A DNA stretch of 64,000 bases from Treponema bryantii (GCF_900111035.1 NZ_FOFU01000001.1:62001-126000); one strand, 5' to 3'; positions 27,130 to 36,350 are shown, counted from the stretch's first letter. The notes: generated by a model not told the origin, from the sequence alone. Numbers and translations: made by a program.

Positions 27130-28038
27130 GTGGGAATGGAAAAGAAAGTAACTCCTTTTGCGGGGCAAAGTAGTTTTGCAAAGGAAATCAGCACGCTTGT
27201 GCAGACTCTCTCTGGTAATAATGCTTCGGTATTGTTGATTGGTGAAAAGGGAACGGGCAGGCGTCTGATAGCTCAACACATTCATTCCCATTGTGACGGT
27301 TATTTTTTTGAGATAAACTGCAGGTCGTTTACAGAAGCGCAGGTAATAGACAGCTTTGAGAATGCAGGCCGTATGATTTCGTATGGTCAGCGAATAACCT
27401 TGTTTGTCAGTTTTACAGATGCACTTTCCATGGCTATGCAGACTGCTTTTCTTGAGATGATTAAGAAAACAGCAGAAAAAAATCTCAACTTAAAAATAAT
27501 CTGTGCAGCAGAACGTCCGTTAGAAGCATTAGTTTCTGCGGGTGTTTTTTTATCTGAGCTTTATGCTAGGCTTAGTACGGTGGTATTAAATGTTCCGCCG
27601 TTACGCCAGAGAAAAGAAGATATAATTCCTATAGCACAGGCTTATCTTTTACGTTTCAGCAGAAAGTCTGGTTTAGGTTTTACTGAATTTTCAGAAGGCG
27701 CAAAAGCCGCATTGCTTAACAGTTTCTGGCAGGGAAATGCAGATGAGCTTATAAACGCCGTACAGCGTGCATTTATTGTAGGTAAACCGCCTGTAATAAG
27801 TGAAAGTGATTTAGGCTTTATGCTTGGAAATCCTGCTGTGGGCGAGACTGTTGAAGCCATTGGAAAGGATGGCGGAGACAAATCTCTTAAAACTGCAATA
27901 GATGCTTTTAAGCGTGAATACATCATAAGAATTCTTTCTGAGAATGGCTGGAATCAGACAAAGGCTGCAGCAGTACTTGGAATACAAAGAACTTATGTAA
28001 TAAGGCTTATGAATGAGCTGCATATTGACCGTAAATAA
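27130..28038 (+). CDS. Degenerate NtrC-type AAA+ protein with Fis-type DNA-binding domain
   Basis: 302 residues resembling a sigma-54 activator but broken in all catalytic parts. The Walker A site reads GEKGTGRR instead of GxxGxGK(T/E), the Walker B Asp-Glu is replaced (LFVSFTDALS), and the GAFTGA segment that contacts sigma-54 is absent. Still present are the PPLRQRKEDI signature, an arginine in LYARLS, and a clean C-terminal Fis helix-turn-helix (NGWNQTKAAAVLGIQRTYVIRLMNEL). It probably binds DNA as a non-ATPase regulator. GTG at 27130 or ATG at 27136; neither has a well-spaced ribosome site. Lies between rpsA and a TPR membrane gene. Confidence 0.8.
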   Translation: MGMEKKVTPFAGQSSFAKEISTLVQTLSGNNASVLLIGEKGTGRRLIAQHIHSHCDGYFFEINCRSFTEAQVIDSFENAGRMISYGQRITLFVSFTDALSMAMQTAFLEMIKKTAEKNLNLKIICAAERPLEALVSAGVFLSELYARLSTVVLNVPPLRQRKEDIIPIAQAYLLRFSRKSGLGFTEFSEGAKAALLNSFWQGNADELINAVQRAFIVGKPPVISESDLGFMLGNPAVGETVEAIGKDGGDKSLKTAIDAFKREYIIRILSENGWNQTKAAAVLGIQRTYVIRLMNELHIDRK

Positions 28039-28066
28039 AAAATTAACGAATTGAGGTTTATATAAA

Positions 28067-28741
28067 ATGGCAGATTTTGAAGAACAGACTGCAAGTAAAA
28101 AACTCGCAGGTTTTATTGAAAAACGCAAGGTAGCATTCATCGCAACACTTATTGTATTTATCTGTTTGTTGATTGGTTATGTTATTTTTGCAAATGTTGC
28201 TAATAACAATAAACTTAAGGGCTTACAGGCAATCGATGAGATTACTTTTGAAATGACAGACAAGAGTTCTGGACTTGAAGAAGCTGAAATCTCAGCAAGA
28301 CTTAATACAGCTTTTGAAAAAGCATCTGCTTATACAAAGAAGGGTGGAATTGTTGGTGCTCGTGCAAACATGCTCTGTGCTGACATTACATATCAGCAGA
28401 AAAAATATGCTGAATCTGCTGACTTCTGGAAAGCTGCTGCAGAAAAAGCAAAGAAGACTTATATTGCTCCTTTGTGCTATTTTAATCTTGCTGCCTGCTA
28501 TGAAGAAACAGGTAATAATGAAGATGCTGCAACTTATTACAAACTTGCTGCAGATGACAACAGCTTTGTTATAAGAACACATGCAATGTTCAGCTATGGC
28601 CGCCTGCTTGAAGCAAAAGGTGACTATGCTACAGCAGCAGCTGCTTATACAGAGCTTAATGACAATTTTTCTGATGATTCATGGGCTGATCTTGCTAAAT
28701 CAAGACTTATTGCTCTTAAGAAAGACGGAAAAATCGAATAA
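28067..28741 (+). CDS. TPR membrane protein
   Basis: 224 residues. A basic cytoplasmic N-terminus (KLAGFIEKRK) precedes one transmembrane helix (about 23-43, VAFIATLIVFICLLIGYVIF) and a periplasmic TPR domain (ANMLCADITYQQKKYAESADFW, PLCYFNLAACYEETGNNEDAATYY, FSYGRLLEAKGDYATAAAAYTELN). This layout matches YfgM-type proteins that assist the Sec translocon or chaperones in the periplasm, but sequence identity is too low for a firm name. Ribosome site GAGG upstream. Confidence 0.7.
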   Translation: MADFEEQTASKKLAGFIEKRKVAFIATLIVFICLLIGYVIFANVANNNKLKGLQAIDEITFEMTDKSSGLEEAEISARLNTAFEKASAYTKKGGIVGARANMLCADITYQQKKYAESADFWKAAAEKAKKTYIAPLCYFNLAACYEETGNNEDAATYYKLAADDNSFVIRTHAMFSYGRLLEAKGDYATAAAAYTELNDNFSDDSWADLAKSRLIALKKDGKIE

Positions 28742-28765
28742 AAACCATTCTGAAATTTGATATAT

Positions 28766-29515
28766 ATGAATAAGGTATTCTGTAAAAAAAGATTTTTAAT
28801 TTCTTTTATTCTTACAGGATACCTTATTTTATTTAACACGGCCTGCGGACTTGATACTTTTTATGTAATAGATGCTCCCTATCGTGTTTATCATGCTCCT
28901 GAATATGATGAGCTTGAATATACTCCAACAGAAAACTATTTTGAATTTGAAACTGAAGATCATGAATATGATGGAATAAAATTTATTGGTACTGAGGTTT
29001 ATTATAAAATTTATAAAAGTGATTCTGAACTTAATTCAGCTGTTAATGTTCTTTGTGATATCGCAAACAATGAAGAAACTTCTTATAATGCGCCTACAAA
29101 GTTAATTGATACTTATAAATATGTGCCTTTATTAGCTGCCGGTCATACAGGTGAAAATATCCTGCTTCCAGCATCCGGTTCAAATCAGAGAGTTTATATA
29201 AGACTTAGTAATATTGGTGAAGAATATCTTGCAAGAATATTAGTTAATAATAATAATATTTTTGGTGATGCAAACATAGTTATTCCAGTAAGAAATATTA
29301 CCAATCATTATTCTTTTAATTTTAAGGAATTACCTTCCGATCAGCTGCCACAAGAGGACAGCACTTCTAATCCTGATTATAATTATTCCGGTTCATCAGA
29401 TGGTGAATATTTATATGTTGCTATGTTTGCAGTAGCTGTTGCACAGGATAATACTTATGCACGTATATATAGTAACATTTTATATCTTGGATCTGTTGCT
29501 ATTAAAATACAATAA
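28766..29515 (+). CDS. Putative lipoprotein
   Basis: 249 residues. The N-terminal signal FLISFILTGYLILFNTAC puts a lipobox cysteine at residue 27; the mature part starts GLDTFYVIDAPYR and is rich in Tyr, Asn and acidic residues. A region of beta structure follows and ends without a recognisable domain. The ATG at 28766 is preferred over a TTG 9 bases upstream. Last gene of the plus-strand run before a bidirectional terminator. No family recognised. Confidence 0.65.
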   Translation: MNKVFCKKRFLISFILTGYLILFNTACGLDTFYVIDAPYRVYHAPEYDELEYTPTENYFEFETEDHEYDGIKFIGTEVYYKIYKSDSELNSAVNVLCDIANNEETSYNAPTKLIDTYKYVPLLAAGHTGENILLPASGSNQRVYIRLSNIGEEYLARILVNNNNIFGDANIVIPVRNITNHYSFNFKELPSDQLPQEDSTSNPDYNYSGSSDGEYLYVAMFAVAVAQDNTYARIYSNILYLGSVAIKIQ

Positions 29516-29526
29516 TTTAAAATAAA

Positions 29527-29553
29527 AAAAACTGCCGTATAAGGCAGTTTTAA
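29527..29553. terminator. Bidirectional rho-independent terminator
   Basis: AAAACTGCC, loop GTATAA, GGCAGTTTT. It can end the lipoprotein transcript on the plus strand; on the minus strand it is followed by a longer T-run and ends the tRNA transcript. Confidence 0.85.
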
Positions 29554-29554
29554 G

Positions 29555-29628
29555 TGACGCTTGGCAGAATCGAACTGTCGACCTACTGCTTAGAAGGCAG
29601 TTGCTCTATCCAGCTGAGCTAAAGCGCC
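29555..29628 (-). tRNA. tRNA-Arg (anticodon TCT)
   Basis: 74 bases on the minus strand. Acceptor stem GGCGCTT/AAGCGTC with discriminator A, D arm GCTC-AGCTGGATA-GAGC, anticodon stem ACTGC/GCAGT with loop CTTCTAA (anticodon TCT, reading AGA), and T arm GACAG-TTCGATT-CTGCC. CCA is not encoded. The terminator begins two bases after the 3' end. Confidence 0.95.
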
Positions 29629-29655
29629 GAAGTGATATTAAATATATCAGAAATC

Positions 29656-30096
29656 TTATTTTGTTTCAAGGGGTGAACTGAGCATCTCTTTCATGGTTCG
29701 CCAGCCGAGCATTGCACATTTTACGCGTGCAGGCATGTGTGAAATATCCTGAAGGGCAGCGGCTTCATCAAGGCGTTCGAGATCTTCTTCTGTAACTTCG
29801 CTTTTAATCATTCTGTCAAAAATATCAGCAAGGGCAAGGGCTTCATCCTTTGTTTTACCTATTACGAGATCTGCCATCATGTCTACAGAGGCCTGGCTGA
29901 TTGCACAACCGCTTCCTGTAAAAGTTGCATCTGTAATTACGTTATTCTCATCAAGTTTCATCTGAAGGGTAATCTGGTCGCCGCAGCTAGGGTTTACTCC
30001 TTCAAGACAGAAGGTAGGAGAATCCATATCTGTTTTATGAGTAGGATTTATATTATGTTCATTTAAGATTTCGCGGTAAAGTTCTTTAGTATCCAT
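29656..30096 (-). CDS. sufU: SufU-type iron-sulfur scaffold / sulfur-transfer protein
   Basis: 146 residues. The three zinc/cluster cysteines are in the expected contexts: NPSCGD (about C39), TGSGCAISQAS (about C63) and KCAMLGW (about C125). The 18-21-residue insertion before the last motif, characteristic of SufU against IscU, is present. In Gram-positive systems SufU takes sulfur from SufS; here sufS lies 1.3 kb upstream on the same strand, separated by a GNAT gene and an oppositely oriented lipoprotein gene. Ribosome site AAGGA. Follows the GNAT gene by 19 bases. Confidence 0.93.
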   Translation of the reverse strand: MDTKELYREILNEHNINPTHKTDMDSPTFCLEGVNPSCGDQITLQMKLDENNVITDATFTGSGCAISQASVDMMADLVIGKTKDEALALADIFDRMIKSEVTEEDLERLDEAAALQDISHMPARVKCAMLGWRTMKEMLSSPLETK

Positions 30097-30115
30097 TATG
30101 ATTTCCTTAATTTTT

Positions 30116-30520
30116 TTAGTTTTCCAGGCAGAAAGTCTGATTATCGATTTTTTTCATGCCGATATTTTTCCAGAAGATTTCTGCGTTTGCATTCTTTGCA
30201 TCAAGATACACTGTTTTTGCACCAGTTTCAATCATAAGCCTTTCCATGGCATATGTACCGATTCCTAACTGTCTGTAATCTTTATTGACTTCAAACAATT
30301 CAATTGAAAGACAGTCTTCAATCATGCGATAAATGCAAACTGCTTTTAAAAGTCCATCTGAAGGCTTATAGTCAAAAATCATGAACTTACATTCTTTTAA
30401 GAGAAATGAAAATTCTCCATCTGTAGTATAGGACTTTAACAGAGGAAAACTTTCCCAGCCTTCAAGAGCCATGTATGATTCAAAAATATGACTATCAAGA
30501 ATTCGATAGCTTAAATTCAT
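30116..30520 (-). CDS. GNAT-family N-acetyltransferase
   Basis: 134 residues with the acetyl-CoA binding fold: central strands SIELFEVNKDYRQLGIGTYA (the RQLGIG turn equals the Q/RxxGxG/A motif) and a C-terminal IFWKNIGMKK. Acceptor substrate unknown. It is the first gene of a pair with sufU, so modification of a SUF component is conceivable but unsupported. TAAAAT lies 6 bases before the ATG (30527-30532) and there is no ribosome site, indicating a leaderless start. Confidence 0.8.
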   Translation of the reverse strand: MNLSYRILDSHIFESYMALEGWESFPLLKSYTTDGEFSFLLKECKFMIFDYKPSDGLLKAVCIYRMIEDCLSIELFEVNKDYRQLGIGTYAMERLMIETGAKTVYLDAKNANAEIFWKNIGMKKIDNQTFCLEN

Positions 30521-30526
30521 ATTATT

Positions 30527-30532
30527 ATTTTA
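30527..30532 (-). promoter_or_regulatory. -10 element of the GNAT-sufU unit
   Basis: TAAAAT on the minus strand, 6 bases before the ATG at 30520. The -35 region is weak (TTCATC at 17 bases). Confidence 0.4.
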
Positions 30533-30595
30533 ACATAAAATTTAAGATTGATGAATTTATTTTTAATTGCTCCATAGTATATACAAAATAGGGGA

Positions 30596-30624
30596 TTGTA
30601 TAAAGTGCCTGTATTTTGTATAAA
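30596..30624 (+). promoter_or_regulatory. Promoter of the lipoprotein gene at 30651
   Basis: TTGTAT (30596-30601), 17-base spacer, TATAAA (30619-30624). Unlike most promoters here it leaves a leader of about 20 bases with AAGGAG before the ATG. Confidence 0.6.
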
Positions 30625-30650
30625 GAATTATAGAAATCAAGGAGAAAATA

Positions 30651-31400
30651 ATGAAAAAAATCCTTCCAGTTTTATTTATTTCTGTATTGGTTGCTTCATG
30701 TGCATCAACACCGGCTGCTTCTTCAAATCCTGCAGAAACGGAAACTAAGAAAGAGACTGCAGCACCAGCACCTGCAGCAAAAACAACTACAACTACTGTA
30801 GAAGAAACAGTATCTTCAGTTGCAGAAGATGAAGTAATTTTTAAATGGGGAAAGAATATTGAGAATCTCCTCATTGATGGATCTGCAGTTGGAAAAAAGG
30901 ACCGCGAAGCTGTTATTAAACCTGGTTTCCACAGACTTAATTTTTCTGTAGTAAGAAAAGAATCTTTAATGCAGTATGGCGGAAGAGCAGATGGCCTTAT
31001 GCTGGGCTATAACTTCATTGGTGGTTTAACATACAATTTTGATATTTTCTTTTCTGGAATGAAGTTTACTATGGCTATTCGACCAGACCTTCCTTATCTT
31101 GTAAATGCTTCTAAGTTTTATATGAAAAGCTTTGATATGCCTGCTCTAGAAAGAGAGATTGAATTTGTAGATGCAAACAGGATAACTCGTCCTTATAAGA
31201 TTCTTGGTAACGTAAAGTCAACTATGCAGTGTAATGCCATATACTTTAAGAAAGTTACAGACGTAGAAAGAAATTATAAGTTGAAAGAAGCCTGTCAGAC
31301 CCTTGAAGCTGATGCATTGATGAATGTATTCTCATATTCTAAATCATCAGCTACAAATGACTGGGTAACAGAGGCTATTGCAATTAAATATACAGATTAG
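30651..31400 (+). CDS. Putative lipoprotein
   Basis: 249 residues. Lipobox LVASC gives cysteine 17, followed by a Pro/Ala/Thr-rich linker (about 18-60) that would lift the domain from the membrane. The folded part begins FKWGKNIENLLIDGSAVGKK and resembles small carbohydrate- or peptidoglycan-associated lipoproteins only in general character; no family recognised. It is inserted on the opposite strand between sufS and the GNAT-sufU pair and ends 2 bases before the sufS stop codon. Confidence 0.65.
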   Translation: MKKILPVLFISVLVASCASTPAASSNPAETETKKETAAPAPAAKTTTTTVEETVSSVAEDEVIFKWGKNIENLLIDGSAVGKKDREAVIKPGFHRLNFSVVRKESLMQYGGRADGLMLGYNFIGGLTYNFDIFFSGMKFTMAIRPDLPYLVNASKFYMKSFDMPALEREIEFVDANRITRPYKILGNVKSTMQCNAIYFKKVTDVERNYKLKEACQTLEADALMNVFSYSKSSATNDWVTEAIAIKYTD

Positions 31401-31402
31401 CT

Positions 31403-32644
31403 TTAGTCTTTAAAGCCAGACCACTCGCGGAGCTTTGCAACTTTTTCGAGGAAGCAGTCTACTTCTTCTTCTGTATTATAGAAGTAAAGGCTTGCGCGGG
31501 CGGTTGCTGTCTGGTTTAAATACTGTCCAAGAGGTTGTGCACAGTGATGGCCTGCACGGATTGCAATATGTTCTTCAGAAAGAAGGGAAGCAATGTCGTG
31601 TGGGTGAACACCGTCGAGTGTGAAGGTAATGATACCGCATCTCTTTGAAGCATCTTTTGGACCAATTATATTGATGTGAGGAATCTGTGTGATTCCTGCC
31701 ATCATTCTTTCTGCAAGCTCACGGTCGTGAGCTTCAATATTTTCAAGACCAATAGACTGAATATAACGGATTGCTGCTGCCATTCCGACTGCATCTCCCG
31801 CACTTACAGTTCCTGCTTCAAATTTATGAGGAACTTCTGCCCAGGTTGCTTTTTCGCGGGTAACGTATTCAATCATTTCGCCACCACGGAGGAACGGATC
31901 CATTTCTTCGAGAAGTGCACGTTTACCATAAAGTGCTCCAATTCCCATAGGACCACAGAGCTTGTGTCCGCTCATTGCGAAGAAGTCTGCATTGAAATCC
32001 TGAACATCTACCTTCATGTGTGGGGCAGACTGTGCACCGTCTACAATAAAGATAGCGCCAACAGCGTGTGCAGCTTCTCCAATCTTTTTTACAGGATTAG
32101 TTACACCGAGTACATTACTTACGTGTACAACTGAAACAATCTTTGTATTTGAATTGATTTTAGCAGCGATTTCTTCGTCACTGATAATTCCGGTTTCTTT
32201 GTCGCATTCCATGAATACAAGCTTTGCACCGGTTTTCTGGCAAACCATCTGCCATGGAACGATATTTGAGTGATGCTCCATGATAGAAACGCAGATTTCG
32301 TCTCCTTCGTGAAGGCGATTAAGTCCCCAGCTGTAGGCAACAAGATTTAAGCTTTCTGAAGCATTACGGGTAAATACAATTTCAGCGGCTTCCTTTGCAT
32401 TGATGAACTTTGCAACTGTGTCGCGGGCATTTTCATATGCCATTGTGGCACGTTCACTAAGTGAATAAAGGCCGCGAAGCGGGTTAGCGTTCTCTGTAGC
32501 GTAAAAGTGTGTCATTGCATTGAGAACTATAAATGGGCGCTGCGCAGTTGCTGCTGTATCAAAATATATAAGATCCTTATTTTCTACGGAAGATTTTTCA
32601 TCAATTGCCTTGAAAAAAGGGAAGTCTTTTCTGTATTTATTCAT
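31403..32644 (-). CDS. sufS: Cysteine desulfurase SufS
   Basis: PLP enzyme that takes sulfur from cysteine for iron-sulfur cluster assembly. Group II (SufS) features: FDTAATAQRP near the start, the PLP lysine in AMSGHKLCGPMG (about 230) and the active-site cysteine in IRAGHHCAQPL (about 365). Length 413 is typical. Follows sufD by 18 bases with AGGT as ribosome site, and would hand sulfur to SufU and the SufBCD scaffold. Confidence 0.97.
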   Translation of the reverse strand: MNKYRKDFPFFKAIDEKSSVENKDLIYFDTAATAQRPFIVLNAMTHFYATENANPLRGLYSLSERATMAYENARDTVAKFINAKEAAEIVFTRNASESLNLVAYSWGLNRLHEGDEICVSIMEHHSNIVPWQMVCQKTGAKLVFMECDKETGIISDEEIAAKINSNTKIVSVVHVSNVLGVTNPVKKIGEAAHAVGAIFIVDGAQSAPHMKVDVQDFNADFFAMSGHKLCGPMGIGALYGKRALLEEMDPFLRGGEMIEYVTREKATWAEVPHKFEAGTVSAGDAVGMAAAIRYIQSIGLENIEAHDRELAERMMAGITQIPHINIIGPKDASKRCGIITFTLDGVHPHDIASLLSEEHIAIRAGHHCAQPLGQYLNQTATARASLYFYNTEEEVDCFLEKVAKLREWSGFKD

Positions 32645-32662
32645 TTTTTATTACCTGTTAAT

Positions 32663-33766
32663 TTAATCTTCTCCGAGTTCACGGTTGAGCCACTGGTTGA
32701 TTTCTTCACGAACTGAGTCTTCAGGAATGTTTGCAGCGGTTGCTGTGATTTTTGCACGTGTAAGAAGTGCTTCTGCAGTATTCTGATCAATACCACGGCT
32801 GTTCATGTAGAAAAGCATTTCTGGAGAAAGTTTTCCAATTGTTGAACCGTGTTCTGCAGAGATGTCGTCTTCGCCGCAGAGAATAATTGGAGCGGCTTTT
32901 ACAACAGCTTGCGGAGAGAGAAGGAGAGTTGTCTCCATTTCGTTTCCTGTTGAGCCTGAACAGCCTCGTCTCATATCAATTGTTCCGCGGTAAGTCTTTG
33001 TTGCACTGTCTTTTACAGTACCGTCTGTCTTCATGTTACAGTCGGTTTTCTTTCCTGTATGAACAACTGTCTGATTCATATCGATATACTGATTTTCACG
33101 GCAAAGATATGCTGTATCAGAAATAAATTTAGACTGATATCCTGCAAGTGTTGCGTGGAAACTTGCATCTGTGTGAGAGCCGCCGAGAACTACCTGAATA
33201 AGGCTGGCCTTTGCGCGTTCTCCGCAGACAACCTGTGTATCATCAATCTGATTTACAGATTTGTCGAAAAGCTGAACTTTAGTAATCTGTACGTTTGCGT
33301 CGTCTTCGGCGTAGATTTTTGTTACAACGCCGGAAAGTGCTGCTGCACCCTCGTATACGATGATAACTTTTGCATCAGCACCGGCTTTTGCATGAATAAT
33401 ATTATATGTAGCCGAGTTTGATTCAGCTTTAATTCGTATGATAAGAGGTTTTGTTTCTTCTTTTGATTTTTCAAAAGTGTAGATTTTACCGGCTGCAGCA
33501 GCAGTAATGAGCTGTGTAGCTTCTGCACCAATTGAAGATTCCGGTTCCGGAAGTTCAGTTTTTACAGTTTTTCCAGTGCTTACAGAAACATTTGAAGGAA
33601 TCTGGATATCAGTTCCGTTGTTTTCTGTAAAAGAAAAATCATAAGAAACAGAGTCTTTGTTTATTTTAAGCCATGTCCATGTTAAATATGGAATAGGGTT
33701 TATATCTATAACTGCATTTTCAGCAGATTTTATATTTGTGTTATTCATACGGCAATAATCTACCAT
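32663..33766 (-). CDS. sufD: SUF complex subunit SufD
   Basis: Scaffold component of SufBCD. The C-terminal SUF core is recognisable: DMRRGCSGSTGNEMETTLLLS, the His-containing EDDISAEHGSTIGKL and MLFYMNSRGIDQNTAEALLT. The N-terminal 130 residues are divergent. Two ATGs (33766 and 33748) are possible and neither has a clear ribosome site. It starts a sufD-sufS unit that is separated from sufB by the opposite-strand GGDEF/EAL gene, so it needs its own promoter in the 70-base gap. Confidence 0.92.
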   Translation of the reverse strand: MVDYCRMNNTNIKSAENAVIDINPIPYLTWTWLKINKDSVSYDFSFTENNGTDIQIPSNVSVSTGKTVKTELPEPESSIGAEATQLITAAAAGKIYTFEKSKEETKPLIIRIKAESNSATYNIIHAKAGADAKVIIVYEGAAALSGVVTKIYAEDDANVQITKVQLFDKSVNQIDDTQVVCGERAKASLIQVVLGGSHTDASFHATLAGYQSKFISDTAYLCRENQYIDMNQTVVHTGKKTDCNMKTDGTVKDSATKTYRGTIDMRRGCSGSTGNEMETTLLLSPQAVVKAAPIILCGEDDISAEHGSTIGKLSPEMLFYMNSRGIDQNTAEALLTRAKITATAANIPEDSVREEINQWLNRELGED

Positions 33767-33801
33767 ATTTATAGGTATTTTTCTAGTATATCTAAAATGT
33801 T

Positions 33802-33829
33802 TTGTATTTTCTATTATATGATTTATAAT
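33802..33829 (+). promoter_or_regulatory. Promoter of the GGDEF/EAL gene
   Basis: TTGTAT (33802-33807), 16 bases, TATAAT (33824-33829), then 7 bases to the ATG. No ribosome site, so a leaderless start is likely. Confidence 0.5.
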
Positions 33830-33836
33830 TATAGAT

Positions 33837-36350
33837 ATGGATGTGACTTTAGTAGATTATCTTACAGGCTTACCTAACATGAATTATTTCATGAGTCTTG
33901 CTTCTGCAAAAAAAGACAGCATGACAGGTGCTCAGCAAAATGCAGCCATTCTCTTTTTCGACCTTTATGGTATGAGAAAATTCAACAGCGAATATGGCTT
34001 TGACAACGGAAATATTCTTTTAAAGAGTTTTGCAAAGCTTCTTACAGATCTTTTTGGAAATACCAGCTGTTGTCGTATTGGTGGAGATGATTTTGCTGCC
34101 ATAACAGAAGAACAGAGAATTGAAGATACTATACATGAGCTTATAGAAAACTGTAAAGCCCTGGTAAAAGTTGACGGGCAGGTTGTAGAAGTTACTATTC
34201 ATATTGGAGTTTATCTTTTTAAATCAGAAGATGTTTCTGTAAACATGGCCTGCGACAGGGCAAAACTTGCCTGTGCACCAATCCGTCATTCAAATGAATC
34301 TGGTTTTAATTATTATGATATTACGATTTCTGAAGCAAATGAAAAACGTCAGTATATTATAGATAATCTTGATAAGGCTATTAGCGAACACTGGATTAAA
34401 GTTTATTATCAGCCTATTGTTCGTGGTGTAAATCTCCGTGTCTGTGATGAAGAAGCGCTTGCCCGCTGGATTGATCCTGTAAAAGGATTTTTATCTCCTG
34501 CGGATTTTATTCCAATTCTTGAAGAAGCAAAACTCATTTATAAGGTAGACCTTTATATTCTTGAGCAGGTTCTTGAGAAGATGAAGTATATGGCAAACCA
34601 TGGATTCTTTATGGTTTCTCAATCTATCAACCTGTCACGTTCAGATTTTGATGTCTGTGATATTGTTGAAGAAATCTGTAAACGTATAGATGGTTCTGGA
34701 ATTCCACGCAATAAAATCAACATTGAAATTACCGAAAGTATTCTTGGTAAAGATTTTGAATTCATGAAGCTGCAGATTGACCGCTTTAAGAAACTTGGTT
34801 TTTCTGTTTGGATGGATGATTTTGGAAGCGGTTATTCTTCTCTTGATGTTTTACAGCAGATTCAATTTGATTTATTAAAATTCGATATGAGTTTTATGCG
34901 TCAGCTGGATAAGGGAAAGAACGCTAAAATTATTTTACGTGAACTTATGCGTATGGCATCTTCTCTTGGAGTTGATACAATTTGTGAAGGTGTGGAGACT
35001 GAAGAGCAGGTAAGTTTTCTTAAAGAAATAGGCTGTTCAAAACTTCAGGGCTTTTTCTTCCAGAAGCCGATTCCAATGGAACAGATTATAGAAAAATATG
35101 AAAAAGGAATTCAGATTGGTTTTGAAAATCCGGAAGAATCGCATTATTGCGAAACTATAGGTAGGGTAAATCTTCATGATCTTTCTGTAATTTCTCAAAA
35201 TGAAGATGCCTTTAATAATTTTTTCAGTACTTTACCTATGATAGTTATTGAGGTGGGAGAAGAGACTGTCCGCTTTACAAGGTACAATCAGTCATATCAT
35301 GAATTTTTTGAAAGATATTATGGAATAAATCTGCATGGCGAAGAAGTTCCGATTAGTGTTGTAATGCAGGGAGAAGGGGCCGGCATTATGGTGATTTTGA
35401 AGCAGGCTGCAAAAGAAGGAAAAAGACTTTTCGTAGATGGAACTCTTCCTGATGGTTCTGTAGCCCACTATTTTATAAGTAAGCTTGCTGATAATCCTGT
35501 AACTAAAAAAATTGCAGTTGTAGTTGCTGTGCTTTCTATTAAGGATTCTGTTCAGGGGGAAGTTTATGCGAATATTGCACGTGCACTTGCAACGGACTAC
35601 TTTAATCTTTTTTATATAAATCTGGAGACAGAAGATTTTATTGAATATAGATCTAATATTGGGAAAGATGAACTGGCTACAGAACGTCATGGAGATGATT
35701 TCTTTAGACGAGCGAGGGAAGATGCATTAACTCATCTTTATGAAGAAGATAGAGAAACTTTTGTAAAAGTATTTACGAAAGAAAATGTATTGAAGCAGAT
35801 TGATGAAACCGGCACTTTTGTTCATATCTATCGTCTGGTGAAATTTGGACTTCCGTATTATGTAAATATGAAAGCTGTACGAATGACCAGAGATAAAAAA
35901 TATCTGATTATTGGTGTTAGTCATATTGATGCTCAGGTAAAACAGAAACAAATCGTTGATAAGGCCCGCCAGGATCAGATTGTTTATTCAAGACTTATGG
36001 CGCTTTCTGAAGATTATCTTTGTATTTATGTAATAAATCCTGATGATAACAGCTATAGTGAATTTCAGGCAAATAGTGAATTTGGTTCTCTGGGTATTTT
36101 AAAAGAAGGAAAAAATTTTTTTGAAGAAACTCAAAAGAATGCAAATTTCGCAGTAGCAGAAGAAGACCGCGAAGTGTTTAAGAAACGTCACACAAAAGAG
36201 TCAATTCTGAAGAATATAGAAACTGATGGTGTATTTTCAAGTCGCCATCACATGCTGATAAATGATAAGCATGTAATGGTTTCTGTAAGATGTGTTCTTG
36301 TAAAAGAAAACGGTGAAAACCGTCTGATTATGGGAATACGAAAGGTATAA
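33837..36350 (+). CDS. GGDEF/EAL cyclic-di-GMP protein with C-terminal PAS-like repeats
   Basis: 837 residues, no membrane segment. A GGDEF domain (1-165) has GGDDF at 82-86, still compatible with GTP binding. The EAL domain (175-420) keeps catalytic motifs EALAR (206-210), NIEITES, DDFGSGYSSL (327-336), KFD and CEGVE, so c-di-GMP phosphodiesterase activity is likely. The last 400 residues contain at least two repeats of a PAS-like sensor: each has a TDYFNLFYIN / EDYLCIYVIN strand, a segment EDRETFVKVFTKENVL / EDREVFKKRHTKESIL and a final IIGVSHID / IMGIRKV strand. Ligand unknown. It sits between sufD and sufB on the opposite strand. Confidence 0.9.
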   Translation: MDVTLVDYLTGLPNMNYFMSLASAKKDSMTGAQQNAAILFFDLYGMRKFNSEYGFDNGNILLKSFAKLLTDLFGNTSCCRIGGDDFAAITEEQRIEDTIHELIENCKALVKVDGQVVEVTIHIGVYLFKSEDVSVNMACDRAKLACAPIRHSNESGFNYYDITISEANEKRQYIIDNLDKAISEHWIKVYYQPIVRGVNLRVCDEEALARWIDPVKGFLSPADFIPILEEAKLIYKVDLYILEQVLEKMKYMANHGFFMVSQSINLSRSDFDVCDIVEEICKRIDGSGIPRNKINIEITESILGKDFEFMKLQIDRFKKLGFSVWMDDFGSGYSSLDVLQQIQFDLLKFDMSFMRQLDKGKNAKIILRELMRMASSLGVDTICEGVETEEQVSFLKEIGCSKLQGFFFQKPIPMEQIIEKYEKGIQIGFENPEESHYCETIGRVNLHDLSVISQNEDAFNNFFSTLPMIVIEVGEETVRFTRYNQSYHEFFERYYGINLHGEEVPISVVMQGEGAGIMVILKQAAKEGKRLFVDGTLPDGSVAHYFISKLADNPVTKKIAVVVAVLSIKDSVQGEVYANIARALATDYFNLFYINLETEDFIEYRSNIGKDELATERHGDDFFRRAREDALTHLYEEDRETFVKVFTKENVLKQIDETGTFVHIYRLVKFGLPYYVNMKAVRMTRDKKYLIIGVSHIDAQVKQKQIVDKARQDQIVYSRLMALSEDYLCIYVINPDDNSYSEFQANSEFGSLGILKEGKNFFEETQKNANFAVAEEDREVFKKRHTKESILKNIETDGVFSSRHHMLINDKHVMVSVRCVLVKENGENRLIMGIRKV

